Source of the DNA: JAICXG01 sp036825615
GTDB taxonomy: Bacteria; Verrucomicrobiota; Verrucomicrobiia; Chthoniobacterales; UBA10450
DNA: 64,000 nt
Direction: 5' to 3'
NCBI GenBank assembly: GCA_036825615.1
Contig: DAISXY010000007.1
Location: 124,001-188,000 of the forward strand
The first letter of the stretch is position 1; each line of letters begins with the position of its first letter. Below the pieces are notes generated by a model. The model searched no databases and was not told the origin of the DNA. It worked only from the letters and a program-made list of their open reading frames with translations. Positions 41,883-51,325 of this stretch are shown piece after piece. The position numbers and the translations under genes were made by a program.

Positions 41883-44459
41883 ATGGCACGGCAGGAGCTT
41901 CGTTGGGAAGCAGGCGGCTGCAAAGTTGCGTCGCAGGCGAAGCAGCCGAAAACTGAACGGGCCTCGGATGAGATGGTGCAAGAGTTAGACAAACTGCGAA
42001 ACCGCCCACGCAAACGCTTCCAGCGGCTCAACGTCGTGCTCAGCATTCTCATCGCCGGCTGGGTGCCGGTGGTGTTCATGCTCCTGGTTTCCTACACCAT
42101 CCTGACCAAGACGCTGGAATCCAAAATCCTGCGCGACCGCCACGCCTTCGTGCAACTGATCGCTCATCTGGTGGGCGACGATCTCGGGCGCAGCGGCGAC
42201 ATCGTTTATTACTACCAGACCTTTCCCGCCGTGCGCCGTATCTTCACGGCACGTTTTCCCGATGCCGCGGCGAAACAGTGGCTCCAGGACACCTATTTCA
42301 TTCATCCGCGGATCGACGGAATGTTCCTTGCCACGGCCGATGGCCGGTTGCTGGCCTCGCTGCCGGAAAGTCCGGGCATGCTGCTGCAAAAGCACATCTC
42401 CGAATCGTGGCTCCACGCCACGCACGATGTGAAATTTTATATCTCGCCCGTCCACCCGCGCGCTGCCGACGGCCGGATCGCGACCGATATTGTCAGCCCG
42501 GTCATCGATCCGGATGAGAGGACGATCGGCTTTATTGGGGTCTCGGTGCTGGTCGAACGAATCGGGCGGCGCCTTTCCACGATCCGTTTCGCCGACCAGG
42601 AGGAATGCCAGATCGTCGACCAGAATGGGACCCCGCTTTTCCGGAGCGATTTTGAACCGCATACCGGCCGGGTCGCCTTTCCGCCTAACGATCTCATCAG
42701 GAAAATCCGAGGAGACAAAAGCGGGCATATCGAAGATGGGGGCTTCATCTATTCCTCGGCCCCGATCGAATCGACCGGCTGGACCACGATCGTGAAACAA
42801 CCGCGCGCCGTCGCCTACCAGCCGGTGCACGACCTGCTCGAGAAAATGACCTTCCTCGCGAGCTGGCTTTTTGTGGGGACCGCAGTGATGGCCTGGCTGG
42901 CAGGCAAGTTCTATCGCCGGCAACGCGAAGCGGCGGAGCGGATCGAGCGCGAGGTCACTTTCAACGACAAGATTCTCGCAAACATGTCGATCGGGATCGC
43001 GCTCGTTGATCCGGAGACGCGCTGTTTTCTCCAGGCCAATGAAGCCTTCGGCCAGATGGCACGGCGCTTTGGGCGGCTGCCCCCGAACCAGGAGATGAGC
43101 ACCGCAACTTACGAACAGGTGAGAATCGCGCCGCGCGATGCCCTCGACAAAGTGCTCAACTTCGGCACACCCTTTCAGCTGGTCGAACAACCCATCGTTG
43201 ACGGCAATGGGCAAACCAATTTCGTCAACCTCAATCTCCTCCGCCTCCAGGATTCAAAAGAGGTCGTGCGGGGTGTGCTCTTTCTGGTCGAAGACAAGAC
43301 GCGCGACGTGCGCCAGCGCCAGGACTTGATCTCGGCCAATGCTGCGAAGGACCAATTCCTCGCCCTTCTTTCCCACGAACTGCGCAACCCGCTCTCGCCC
43401 GTTATCGCGATGGTCGGCGAGCTGGAGGCGCGCACGCCCGATGATTCCGAGGTGCGCCAGCCGCTCGAGGTCATCCGGCGCAATGTCGAATTGGAAGCGC
43501 GCCTGATCGATGACCTGCTCGACGTCACCCGGATCGCAAAGGGCAAGTTGCAATTGAGCTTTGAGGTGACCTCAGTGCACGAGGCACTCCGGCGAGTTTA
43601 TGAAATCTGCCGGGAAGAGATTCGGCAAAAGAAACTCTCCTTCGATTTTCGGCTCAATGCCGAGCGCGACTACGTCAACGGCGACCCGGCGCGGCTGCAG
43701 CAGGTGTTTTGGAATTTGATCAAGAATGCGGTGAAATTCACGCCGAGCGGCGGCCGGATCACGGTTGAAACACAGAACCTGAGCGATAACCGGATCGCCA
43801 TCCGGACGATGGACACCGGGATCGGGATTGAGCCGGGCAAGATTGGCAGGATTTTCAATGCTTTCGAGCAAGGGCAAACCTCCATTACGCGCAAGTTCGG
43901 CGGGCTGGGCCTCGGCCTCGCGATTTCCAAGGCGATGGTGCGAGCGCATGGCGGCACGATCACGGTGGAAAGCCACGGGCTGAACCGCGGCGCCACTTTC
44001 AGCGTGATCCTCAATACCGTGCCGACGCCGGTGGCGGAGGAGGCGAAGCGACCCGCGCTTGCGCCTAACGACGGCAACGACAGAGGAGTACGCAAAGGGC
44101 ATCTTCTCGTGGTGGACGATCACCACGACACCTGCATTGGGATGAAAATGCTGCTCGAACGGCGCGGTTACCGCATCACCCTCGCGCACACCGCGACCCA
44201 GGCGCTGGAAAAAGTGGAGCAGGAACAATTTGATCTGCTCATCAGCGACATCGGCTTGCCCGACCGGAGTGGCTACGAATTGATGGAGGAATTGCGGAGC
44301 AAAAGCAGCCTGCGCGGCATTGCTCTGAGCGGCTTCGGAATGGAAAACGACATCAACCGTGCGCGCGCCGCCGGATTTTCCGAACACCTGACCAAGCCGA
44401 TCAATGTGGACCGGCTGGACGAAGCGATCCGCAACCTCCTGGCTAAGAAGTTGCGTTAG
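41883..44459 (+). CDS. Hybrid sensor histidine kinase with Cache, PAS and receiver domains
   Basis: 858 residues (ATG 41973 is an alternative start). Two membrane helices (LNVVLSILIAGWVPVVFMLL; about 310-330) flank an extracytoplasmic Cache-like sensor (AHLVGDDLGRSGDIVYYYQT). A PAS domain, then HisKA with His498 (ALLSHELRNPLSP), HATPase_c (NAVKFTPSGGRITVETQ, GGLGLGLAISKAMV) and a receiver with Asp789 (LLISDIGLPDRSGYELM) follow. It would need an HPt partner or act by itself. Its end overlaps gmhA by 17 bases, convergent. Confidence 0.88.
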   Translation: MARQELRWEAGGCKVASQAKQPKTERASDEMVQELDKLRNRPRKRFQRLNVVLSILIAGWVPVVFMLLVSYTILTKTLESKILRDRHAFVQLIAHLVGDDLGRSGDIVYYYQTFPAVRRIFTARFPDAAAKQWLQDTYFIHPRIDGMFLATADGRLLASLPESPGMLLQKHISESWLHATHDVKFYISPVHPRAADGRIATDIVSPVIDPDERTIGFIGVSVLVERIGRRLSTIRFADQEECQIVDQNGTPLFRSDFEPHTGRVAFPPNDLIRKIRGDKSGHIEDGGFIYSSAPIESTGWTTIVKQPRAVAYQPVHDLLEKMTFLASWLFVGTAVMAWLAGKFYRRQREAAERIEREVTFNDKILANMSIGIALVDPETRCFLQANEAFGQMARRFGRLPPNQEMSTATYEQVRIAPRDALDKVLNFGTPFQLVEQPIVDGNGQTNFVNLNLLRLQDSKEVVRGVLFLVEDKTRDVRQRQDLISANAAKDQFLALLSHELRNPLSPVIAMVGELEARTPDDSEVRQPLEVIRRNVELEARLIDDLLDVTRIAKGKLQLSFEVTSVHEALRRVYEICREEIRQKKLSFDFRLNAERDYVNGDPARLQQVFWNLIKNAVKFTPSGGRITVETQNLSDNRIAIRTMDTGIGIEPGKIGRIFNAFEQGQTSITRKFGGLGLGLAISKAMVRAHGGTITVESHGLNRGATFSVILNTVPTPVAEEAKRPALAPNDGNDRGVRKGHLLVVDDHHDTCIGMKMLLERRGYRITLAHTATQALEKVEQEQFDLLISDIGLPDRSGYELMEELRSKSSLRGIALSGFGMENDINRARAAGFSEHLTKPINVDRLDEAIRNLLAKKLR

Positions 44460-45048
44460 CAGACGCTTCCCAGGTTTTCGGGAGACGCGCGTCCACCAGC
44501 CCGCAAATGACGTGCAGCATGAATTTATGCGCCTCCTGGATGCGCGCGGTCGACTCGCTGCGGACAAGCAATTCGATCTCGGCCATGCCCTTGGCTGCGC
44601 CTCCATCACGGCCGAGCAGGGCGACGGTGGTCAGTCCGCGGGTTTTGCCTTCCTCGAGGGCGCGGAGGATGTTTCTCGAGTTGCCGCTGGTCGTAATGGC
44701 GACCAGCACGTCGCCCCGTTGACCAAGGCCGGCGACCTGGCGCGCAAAGACCTCGTCGTAGCCGTAATCGTTCCCGATCGCACTCATGAGACTGCCGCCC
44801 TGCGCGAGATTGATCGCCGGATAGGGGCGCCGATCGGTGGTGAACCGGCACCCAAACTCGGCCGAGAAATCAGCGCCGTCGGCCGCGCTTCCGCCGTTGC
44901 CGCAGACGAGCAATTTCTTTCCGGAGCAGAGAGACTCGACCATGAGTTCGACCGTACGCGCGATCGGCGAGGCGAGGGTCTGTAGTGATTGAAAGGTGGC
45001 GCAGGCGGCAGCGATTGATTGGGCCAGATGTGCGGCGATGTCGGTCAT
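44443..45048 (-). CDS. gmhA: Sedoheptulose 7-phosphate isomerase (SIS domain)
   Basis: 201 residues from ATG 45048. VCGNGGSAADGADFSAEFGC is the SIS motif, with ITTSGNSRNILRALEEGKTR and LVRSESTARIQEAHKFMLHV. It makes D-glycero-D-manno-heptose 7-phosphate, the first step to nucleotide-heptose. An hddA-like kinase at 47830 would take the next step. The 3' end overlaps the histidine kinase gene tail to tail. Confidence 0.9.
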   Translation of the reverse strand: MTDIAAHLAQSIAAACATFQSLQTLASPIARTVELMVESLCSGKKLLVCGNGGSAADGADFSAEFGCRFTTDRRPYPAINLAQGGSLMSAIGNDYGYDEVFARQVAGLGQRGDVLVAITTSGNSRNILRALEEGKTRGLTTVALLGRDGGAAKGMAEIELLVRSESTARIQEAHKFMLHVICGLVDARLPKTWEASANATS

Positions 45049-45372
45049 AGGATCGTTCTCCGGATCGTGTTGCAAGGCGCCCGCCGATACTGCGCGAAAC
45101 AGAAACTTGCAAGTGCGATTGAAGTGCGAATGGTCATTGATCTGATGATTTTGAAGGCGACTTTTTAGGCCAAGCTTGTAGCGTTTTTCGCTACAAAAGT
45201 TGACGGGGCGGCGGCGGCTTATTTTCCCTTTTTGCCCGGGGAAAAGCCGCCGGTGGGAAGAATTCAGTATACAGAATTTACGAAACCTCATAGACTGGGC
45301 ATTCGGCATCAGTCGCAATTGCGATTCCTTTAACCAACGATGAGAGACCTTATCAGCGCGGCAGGAAACCGG
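45049..45372. promoter_or_regulatory. Divergent intergenic region with hairpin
   Basis: This 324-base gap separates gmhA and the glycan operon, so it should hold their divergent promoters. TTGTAGCG-TTTTT-CGCTACAA at 45176-45196 is an 8-bp stem with a 5-base loop. I do not find convincing -35/-10 pairs. A purine-rich AGGAAACCGG just before 45373 fits a ribosome-binding site. Confidence 0.4.
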
Positions 45373-46263
45373 ATGGATTGCATGGAATTAGAATTTCCCG
45401 CCCCCATTTCGCTGTCAGTCATCTTTCCGGCATTTAACGAAGAGGCAAACATCAGACGAACAGTCGAGGCGGCCCGGATGGTGTTGCCGAAGCTGGCGCA
45501 AACCTGGGAAATCGTTCTGGTAAACGACGGCAGCCGGGACGCGACTACGCCCATTTGTGATGAATTGGCGCACCAGTATCCGGAGGTGCGCGCGATTCAC
45601 CACATGGTCAACCGGGGTTACGGCGCGGCCCTCAAGAGCGGGATCCTCGCCGCCCGCTACGACTACATTTTCTTTACCGACTCGGATGGGCAGTTTGATC
45701 TGCAGGAACTTGAGCACCTTCTGCAATACGCGAGCGAGTACGACATCGTCACCGGCTACCGCGCGAAACGGCAGGACCCGCCCCATCGACTGATCAACGC
45801 CTGGGGCTGGAAGACCCTCGTGCGGATGGTTCTCGGGGTGAAGGTGCGCGACATCGACTGCGCCTTCAAAATTTTCCAACGTTCGGTTTTCGACCGCGTC
45901 CAGATTCGTTCCGTCGGCGCAATGGTGAACACCGAAATTCTGGCGCAGGCCAATAGCTTCGGCATGCGCATTCACGAGGTGAAGGTGAGCCATTATCCGC
46001 GGCGCGCCGGCAAACCCTCGGGCGCGAACGTGCGCGTGATCGCGCGAGCTTTTAAGGAATTGTTCCGGCTCTGGGGCCAGTTGCGCAACGTGAAGCACGA
46101 ACAGCCTGGCCTCTTCCGCACTGAAGGTCCCCTCACCGAAGTCGCGCTTTATCGCCGCGATGGCTTTGATGGCGCGGCGACCAGCGCGGGTATCCTGGCC
46201 AGCGCAGTGCGGATCGACCCCAACGGTCAAGCCAAAGTCGGCGACAAATGTTTTGCCGACTGA
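45373..46263 (+). CDS. Family 2 glycosyltransferase (DPM1-like)
   Basis: 296 residues from ATG 45373, with AGGA 7 bases upstream. SVIFPAFNEEANIRRTVEAA, VLVNDGSRDATTPICDELA and TDSDGQFDLQELEHLLQYA (DxD-like) match polyprenyl-phosphate sugar transferases of the DPM1/GtrB type. RRAGKPSGANVRVIARAFKE is the typical C-terminal motif. No C-terminal membrane helix is visible, so it would be a peripheral enzyme. It probably charges a lipid carrier for the GT-C enzyme at 58127. Confidence 0.85.
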   Translation: MDCMELEFPAPISLSVIFPAFNEEANIRRTVEAARMVLPKLAQTWEIVLVNDGSRDATTPICDELAHQYPEVRAIHHMVNRGYGAALKSGILAARYDYIFFTDSDGQFDLQELEHLLQYASEYDIVTGYRAKRQDPPHRLINAWGWKTLVRMVLGVKVRDIDCAFKIFQRSVFDRVQIRSVGAMVNTEILAQANSFGMRIHEVKVSHYPRRAGKPSGANVRVIARAFKELFRLWGQLRNVKHEQPGLFRTEGPLTEVALYRRDGFDGAATSAGILASAVRIDPNGQAKVGDKCFAD

Positions 46264-46362
46264 GAAAGCGGTAAATTCCGGCTCAGGAGCGTCCGATGCC
46301 GCCGCGGTTTCCCCCGCGCGCATTGGCGCGGTATCTGCTAAAATCAGCCGACTGATTTTACG

Positions 46363-47811
46363 ATGTTAAAGAAGTTATTTTCCCGCTCGGTCAGCGAGGC
46401 AACCAACGTTCAGTCGCCCAATGGCGCAAAACGACGCGTCATGGTGATCGGGCTCGATTGTGCCGCGCCCGAATTAATCTTCGACCGCTGGCTGGATGAC
46501 CTGCCGACCTTGAAATCGCTTTACGAGCAGGGCTTGCATGGAGCGCTCCGTTCCTGCGATCCGCCCATCACTGTGCCGGCATGGTCGGTTATGATGTCCT
46601 CGAAAAGCCCGGGCCGTCTCGGCGTTTACGGGTTTCGGAATCGCGCCGATCATTCCTACGACCGCTATTCGATTGCAAACTCGCTCGCGATCAAGGAAGA
46701 CCGACTCTGGGAGATTCTGTCTGCAAAGGGCAAGCGCTCGATCGTGATTGGCGTTCCCGGCACCTATCCGCCGAAGCCATTGAACGGCACGATGGTGAGC
46801 GACTTTCTGACCCCCGATACCTCGTGCGAATACACTCACCCGCCGCAGCTCAAGAAGGAAATCGAAGCAGTCGTAGGCGACTACATCCTCGACGTTCGCG
46901 ATTTTCGCTCCGGCAATAAGGAGAAGATTCTCGCCGACATTTACGAGATGACACGGAAGCGATTCCAGCTCGCGCGGCATCTGCTCGGCCAGGAAGACTG
47001 GGATTATTTTATCATGGTCGAGATGGGGACCGACCGGATTCATCACGCGCTCTGGGACAACATGGATCCGAACCACCGTTTTTATGAGCCGGAGAACAAG
47101 TTCGAGAATGCGATCCATGATTACTACAAGGAAGTGGACCGCGAGATCGGTGAACTCCTGAAGTTTGCCGATACTCACACCGACGTTTTCGTTGTTTCAG
47201 ACCACGGCGCGAAGCGGATGGATGGCGGCATCTGCGTGAACGAATGGCTCATGGCCAACGGCTATCTCACGCTTCATGAAAAACCAGCCGATGCCATCCC
47301 GTTATCGAAAGCGCGAATCGATTGGTCGCGCACGAAAGCCTGGGGCGACGGTGGCTACTACGCGCGCGTATTTCTCAACGTTGCCGGGCGCGAACCGCAG
47401 GGAACGATCGCGCCGGAAGATTACGAGAAAGTGCGCGACGAGCTGATCGCGGGGTTAAAATCAATCCCGGATGAAAATGGCCGCGACATTGGGACGCAGG
47501 TTTACCGGCCGGAAGAGCTTTACCAGGAAGTGCGCGGCGTTGCGCCAGACCTGATCGTCTACTTCGGGAGCCTCTACTGGCGCTCCGTCGGCACGGTGGG
47601 CGGGGGCAAGATTCACACTTTTGAAAACGACACCGGCCCCGACGGCGCCAATCACGCTGAGAACGGCATCATTATCTGGCGACCGGCCGGCGGGGTGAAG
47701 GGCTCACACGATCTCACCGACGCGCAGATCACCGATGTCGCACCCACGATTCTGCGCATTTTCGATCTGCCGGTACCGGCCGATATGGAGGGTAAGGCAC
47801 TTGCCAATTAG
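46363..47811 (+). CDS. Alkaline phosphatase-superfamily enzyme 1
   Basis: 482 residues. VMVIGLDCAAPELIFDRWLD starts the phosphodiesterase/phosphatase fold, PPITVPAWSVMMSS holds the Thr nucleophile position, and FVVSDHGAKRMDGGICVNEW the metal ligands Asp-His. TRIHHALWDN-type residues (DRIHHALWDNMD) give further metal ligands. No signal peptide, so it is probably cytoplasmic. Similar proteins sit in archaeal and bacterial surface-glycan loci; a role in phospho-sugar or lipid carrier processing is inferred. Confidence 0.75.
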   Translation: MLKKLFSRSVSEATNVQSPNGAKRRVMVIGLDCAAPELIFDRWLDDLPTLKSLYEQGLHGALRSCDPPITVPAWSVMMSSKSPGRLGVYGFRNRADHSYDRYSIANSLAIKEDRLWEILSAKGKRSIVIGVPGTYPPKPLNGTMVSDFLTPDTSCEYTHPPQLKKEIEAVVGDYILDVRDFRSGNKEKILADIYEMTRKRFQLARHLLGQEDWDYFIMVEMGTDRIHHALWDNMDPNHRFYEPENKFENAIHDYYKEVDREIGELLKFADTHTDVFVVSDHGAKRMDGGICVNEWLMANGYLTLHEKPADAIPLSKARIDWSRTKAWGDGGYYARVFLNVAGREPQGTIAPEDYEKVRDELIAGLKSIPDENGRDIGTQVYRPEELYQEVRGVAPDLIVYFGSLYWRSVGTVGGGKIHTFENDTGPDGANHAENGIIIWRPAGGVKGSHDLTDAQITDVAPTILRIFDLPVPADMEGKALAN

Positions 47812-47829
47812 GCGAGGTCGGTCTGCCCT

Positions 47830-48888
47830 ATGACGGCATTAAACCCCAAAAATTTTTGCAGCCAGATCAAAATGGTGCGCGCACGCACGCCCTTGCGCCT
47901 GAGCTTTGGCGGCGGCGGCACCGATGTCTCGCCGTACTCCGATACGCGGGGCGGCTGTGTTCTCAACGCCACCATCAGCCGCTATGTCTACGGAACGCTC
48001 GTGCCGAAATCGGAACGCTCGATCGGCTTTCGCTCCTTCGACTACGGCACTGTCGTTTACTGGACGGAGGAACATCATCTGCGCTTCGACGGTCAGATGG
48101 ATCTGGTCAAAGGCGTGCTCAAGCGCTTCGACCTCGATAAATTCCGCACCGACGGATTCGACCTTTTCGTTCACGCGGACGCGCCGCCGGGCTCGGGTTT
48201 GGGCAGTTCATCCACGTTCACCGTCGCGCTTATCGGCCTGTTTCGCGAACTGCTCGGGCTGCCGATCACATCCGATGGCATGGCAAGGTTGGCCTACGAC
48301 ATCGAGCGCAACGACGTCGGGATCAAAGGGGGCCGCCAGGATCAATACGCGGCGGCGTTTGGCGGCTTCAACTTCATGGAATTTCACGGCGAAGAGGTCG
48401 TCGTCACACCCCTGCGCCTGAGCGAGTATTTGATCAACGAGCTCGAGTACAACCTGCTCCTGTGCTTCACCGGCAGCCGCGAATCGCAGCCGATCATCGA
48501 CAGCCAGATGGAAAGCGCAAAGAAAAAAGAAGCAGCGCCGCTCGCCGCGATGGACCAGGTGAAAGCCATCGCCTACGAAATGAAAAAAGCGCTTCTCGCC
48601 GGCAACCTCGATCGCTTCGGCGAACTGCTGCACGAAGGCTGGGTGCAAAAGAAACAAATGGCGCAGGGCATCACGACGCCTCACATCGATGAGCTTTATG
48701 AAGAGGCGCGAAAGGCCGGCGCGATCGGCGGCAAGATCACCGGTGCTGGTGGCGGCGGCCATCTCCTGCTCTATTGTCCCTTCAATAAGCGCCACGTCGT
48801 GCGCGAGCGGGTAAACGCGCTCGGGGCTTCGGTGACCGATTTCCGTTTCGACCCCATCGGGATGCAGACTTGGCGCGTTTACAAGTGA
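47830..48888 (+). CDS. hddA: GHMP-family heptose kinase (HddA-like)
   Basis: 352 residues. RARTPLRLSFGGGGTDVSPY is the HddA opening, APPGSGLGSSSTFTVALIGL is the ATP-binding motif 2, and GAIGGKITGAGGGGHLLLYC motif 3. HddA phosphorylates heptose 7-phosphate at C1, making the alpha anomer that leads to GDP-heptose. gmhA lies 2.8 kb away; gmhB and hddC are not in the window. Symbol given on family resemblance. Confidence 0.85.
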   Translation: MTALNPKNFCSQIKMVRARTPLRLSFGGGGTDVSPYSDTRGGCVLNATISRYVYGTLVPKSERSIGFRSFDYGTVVYWTEEHHLRFDGQMDLVKGVLKRFDLDKFRTDGFDLFVHADAPPGSGLGSSSTFTVALIGLFRELLGLPITSDGMARLAYDIERNDVGIKGGRQDQYAAAFGGFNFMEFHGEEVVVTPLRLSEYLINELEYNLLLCFTGSRESQPIIDSQMESAKKKEAAPLAAMDQVKAIAYEMKKALLAGNLDRFGELLHEGWVQKKQMAQGITTPHIDELYEEARKAGAIGGKITGAGGGGHLLLYCPFNKRHVVRERVNALGASVTDFRFDPIGMQTWRVYK

Positions 48889-48960
48889 TATGACAACCAG
48901 ATTACCAGATTGTCAGGGCCGCTTTACCCGACCAACGAGCCCGCTTAACCTCCTCGCCTC

Positions 48961-50676
48961 ATGAAGAAGCAGCCCAGGCTAGTTGTTATCGGACTCGACG
49001 CCGCTACCTGGACCTTGATTCGGCCCTGGATAGCCGAAGGCGGCATGCCGAACCTGGCCCGGCTCATGAATTCCGGCGTCGCCGGCAGCCTGCAATCTGT
49101 TCTGCCGCCAATCACTCCGCCGGCCTGGACTTCTTTCATGACCGGGAAAAACCCGGGCAAACACGGCATCTTTCACTTCGTCGAGACCGAGCACGGCGGC
49201 TACGCGATGAACTACGCCAATGCGACCTCCCGCCGGTCGCCCACAGTGTGGAAGCTCTTGAACGATGTCGGCTACAGCGTCGGCACGATGAACATCCCGT
49301 TCACCTACCCACCGGAGAAGCTCAACGGTTTTCAGATTGCCGGAATGGCCACCCCGTCTGAGAGCAGCCCGTTCGTCCATCCGCCGGAGCTGCGCACCGA
49401 GCTCGAGAAACACATCGGGCCGATTCAGCTCGATCTGCGTTTTCTCGGCGCGATGTCGACCGATGAACGGCGCCAGCAGGTGCTCGCCGAGATGGAGCAA
49501 CTGGACCGACAATGGACCAAAGCGGCGCTCTACCTGCTCGAGCACCATCCGCAGGACGTGATGATGTTCGTCTTCATGTCGATCGACACGGTGCAGCATT
49601 ACTTCTGGCAGCATATGGACAAGGAACATTTCCTCCACGACCCGAAGCTTGCGCCGAAGTTTGGCAACGCCGTGCGCCAGGTCTATGAGCGGCTCGACGC
49701 CGCCGCCGGCCAAATCCTTGACCGGCTCCCGGCAGAGACGGCGGTCTTTGTCGTCTCTGATCATGGCGGCGGGCCAACGGTTGATCGGACCATTTTCCTT
49801 AACCGCTATCTCGCGCAGCTCGGTCTCCTTCATTACAAAGAGAGCGCGGTTTCCCCGTTGCGAAAGCTCGGCAACCGAATCCTGCGCACGGGCTTTTCTG
49901 CCTTGCGCAGCACACTGAACTCGCGACAGAAAAGCAAACTGGCCGAGCTGTTTCCTAATTTGCGCAAGCAAAGTGAACTGGCTTACTCGTCCTTCACCGC
50001 GATTGATTGGAGCCGGACGAAGGCTTACTGCAGTGAGGTCCTGGCCTCGCCCCCGAGCATCTGGATCAACCTGAAGGGAGTTAAACCGCAGGGCATCGTC
50101 GCCCCGGCTGAGTACGATTCGTTAGTCACTTTTATCATCGAGAAGTTGGCTGAACTGAAGGATCCGCGAAACGGCCGGCCCGTCATTAACCGGGTCTATC
50201 GCCGCAATGAAGTCTTTCACGGACCTTTCGCCCATGAGGGGGCCGATTTGATCCTCGATTGGTGGAACGAGAACAGCCTTTTCTCAACCGAGCCGAGCTT
50301 TCCTGAAGATACCGACAAGCCGGCCCTCGTAATTCGCGAACACAAGCCCTCCGACGTCTCCGAATGGGGCGGCACTCATCGTCGCGCCGGCATCCTGGTC
50401 GCGCGCGCGACTGCCTTCAACAAGGCAATCGAAATCGGCGAGCCACAGCTCATCGATGTCGCGCCGACCATGCTTCATTTGTTAGGCGTAGCTGTCCCGG
50501 AAGACATGGATGGGCGGGTGCTGGTGGAAGCTTTTCGGCCCGAATTTCTCGCCACTCATCCGGTCAAGGCTGGAGCGGCGGCCGGCACTTCGGAGAGTGA
50601 CCCTTCCAGCGGCTACACCGAGGAAGAGTCGGCGAAGGTGGAAGAGCGCCTGCAAGCGCTTGGTTACCTGGAATAA
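48961..50676 (+). CDS. Alkaline phosphatase-superfamily enzyme 2
   Basis: 571 residues, longer than enzyme 1 but of the same fold: LVVIGLDAATWTLIRPWIAE, PPITPPAWTSFMTGKNPGKH with the nucleophile Thr, and VFVVSDHGGGPTVDRTIFLN. FMSIDTVQHYFWQHMDKEHF supplies the other metal ligands. A C-terminal region ends RLQALGYLE, seen in related enzymes. It stands next to hddA; together with enzyme 1 it brackets it. Substrate unknown. Confidence 0.75.
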   Translation: MKKQPRLVVIGLDAATWTLIRPWIAEGGMPNLARLMNSGVAGSLQSVLPPITPPAWTSFMTGKNPGKHGIFHFVETEHGGYAMNYANATSRRSPTVWKLLNDVGYSVGTMNIPFTYPPEKLNGFQIAGMATPSESSPFVHPPELRTELEKHIGPIQLDLRFLGAMSTDERRQQVLAEMEQLDRQWTKAALYLLEHHPQDVMMFVFMSIDTVQHYFWQHMDKEHFLHDPKLAPKFGNAVRQVYERLDAAAGQILDRLPAETAVFVVSDHGGGPTVDRTIFLNRYLAQLGLLHYKESAVSPLRKLGNRILRTGFSALRSTLNSRQKSKLAELFPNLRKQSELAYSSFTAIDWSRTKAYCSEVLASPPSIWINLKGVKPQGIVAPAEYDSLVTFIIEKLAELKDPRNGRPVINRVYRRNEVFHGPFAHEGADLILDWWNENSLFSTEPSFPEDTDKPALVIREHKPSDVSEWGGTHRRAGILVARATAFNKAIEIGEPQLIDVAPTMLHLLGVAVPEDMDGRVLVEAFRPEFLATHPVKAGAAAGTSESDPSSGYTEEESAKVEERLQALGYLE

Positions 50677-50698
50677 TTACAAGAAAGGAAGTCACCAC

Positions 50699-51325
50699 AT
50701 GTTTGAAATGATTCGCGCCGATCTGAGGAGGAAACGCAAGGCTTATGGCGTCCGTCCTGAGGATCAAAACTTCTTGCGTCAGTGGATTGCGCCGTTTCTT
50801 GAGTTCGGCAGCCTCGCCGTCATGTCGTATCGATTCGGCCGCTGGGCCTATAGCGTCAAGATTCCAGTCATTCGTCAGCTTTTGATTCTGACCTATCTTG
50901 TTTCCGACACCATTTGTGTCGCGATCACTGGGATGAAGGTTCACCCGGAGAGTGACATCGGCCCGGGCCTGGTAATCCATACCTTCTCCTGTGTTCATGT
51001 TCTAGTGAAGAAGATGGGCCATAGCTGCACGATTAACCAGGGGGTCTCGCTCGCTAACGTGCGCGGCGCGGGGCGGCCGACGATTGGAAATAACTGTTAC
51101 TTTGCCGCCGGCTGCAAAGTCATGGGCAATGTCACAGTTGGCGATAATGTCGTCGTTGGTCCCAACTCGGTCGTGATGTCTGACGTCCCGAGTAACTGCA
51201 CGGTCATGGGCATTCCGGCGCGCGTCATTTCTCGAGAAGTCGTCAGTCCTTACCTGAAAGCGCCGGTCACGCCGGCAAATCCGGCTGCCGCCGAGCCCGC
51301 CTTGGCTTCAGCAAACGTTTCGTGA
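50699..51325 (+). CDS. Serine acetyltransferase-like O-acetyltransferase
   Basis: 208 residues from ATG 50699, with AGAAAGGAAG 6 bases upstream. The N-terminus has a short helical part, then hexapeptide repeats (IGPGLVIHTFSCVHVLVKKM, MGNVTVGDNVVVGPNSVVMS) ending VMGIPARVI. This is the CysE/WcaB group; in polysaccharide loci such enzymes O-acetylate sugars. The gene overlaps the next by 4 bases (GTGA at 51322). Confidence 0.8.
   Translation: MFEMIRADLRRKRKAYGVRPEDQNFLRQWIAPFLEFGSLAVMSYRFGRWAYSVKIPVIRQLLILTYLVSDTICVAITGMKVHPESDIGPGLVIHTFSCVHVLVKKMGHSCTINQGVSLANVRGAGRPTIGNNCYFAAGCKVMGNVTVGDNVVVGPNSVVMSDVPSNCTVMGIPARVISREVVSPYLKAPVTPANPAAAEPALASANVS

Larger units (their letters stand above)
9121..50487. 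repeat. Dispersed 8-base word GCCTAACG / CGTTAGGC
   Basis: Exact 7-base cores GCCTAAC start at 9121, 16446, 18543, 19431, 19947, 20301, 22155, 22794, 23085, 23803, 28918, 34049, 36233, 36344, 36725, 42683 and 44063. GTTAGGC starts at 14702, 15980, 18320, 20507, 21328, 21722, 24690, 26505, 27072, 28301, 29286 and 50481. Twenty-one of these 29 extend to the 8-base form. They fall in genes in different frames (TTA GGC, CCT AAC, CTA ACG, GTT AGG), across stop codons and between genes. The list was read by eye and a few copies may be missed. Confidence 0.7.

Noticed and set aside
46474..47178. 234-codon minus-strand open frame
   Set aside because: Antisense shadow of the alkaline-phosphatase-superfamily gene at 46363-47811.
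9121..50487. GCCTAACG as a Chi-like or KOPS-like polar word
   Set aside because: The cores are split about 17 to 12 between orientations with no local strand bias, so polarity in this window is not supported.
9121..50487. Resemblance of TTAGGC to nematode telomere repeats
   Set aside because: No two copies are in tandem; they are hundreds of bases apart in bacterial genes.
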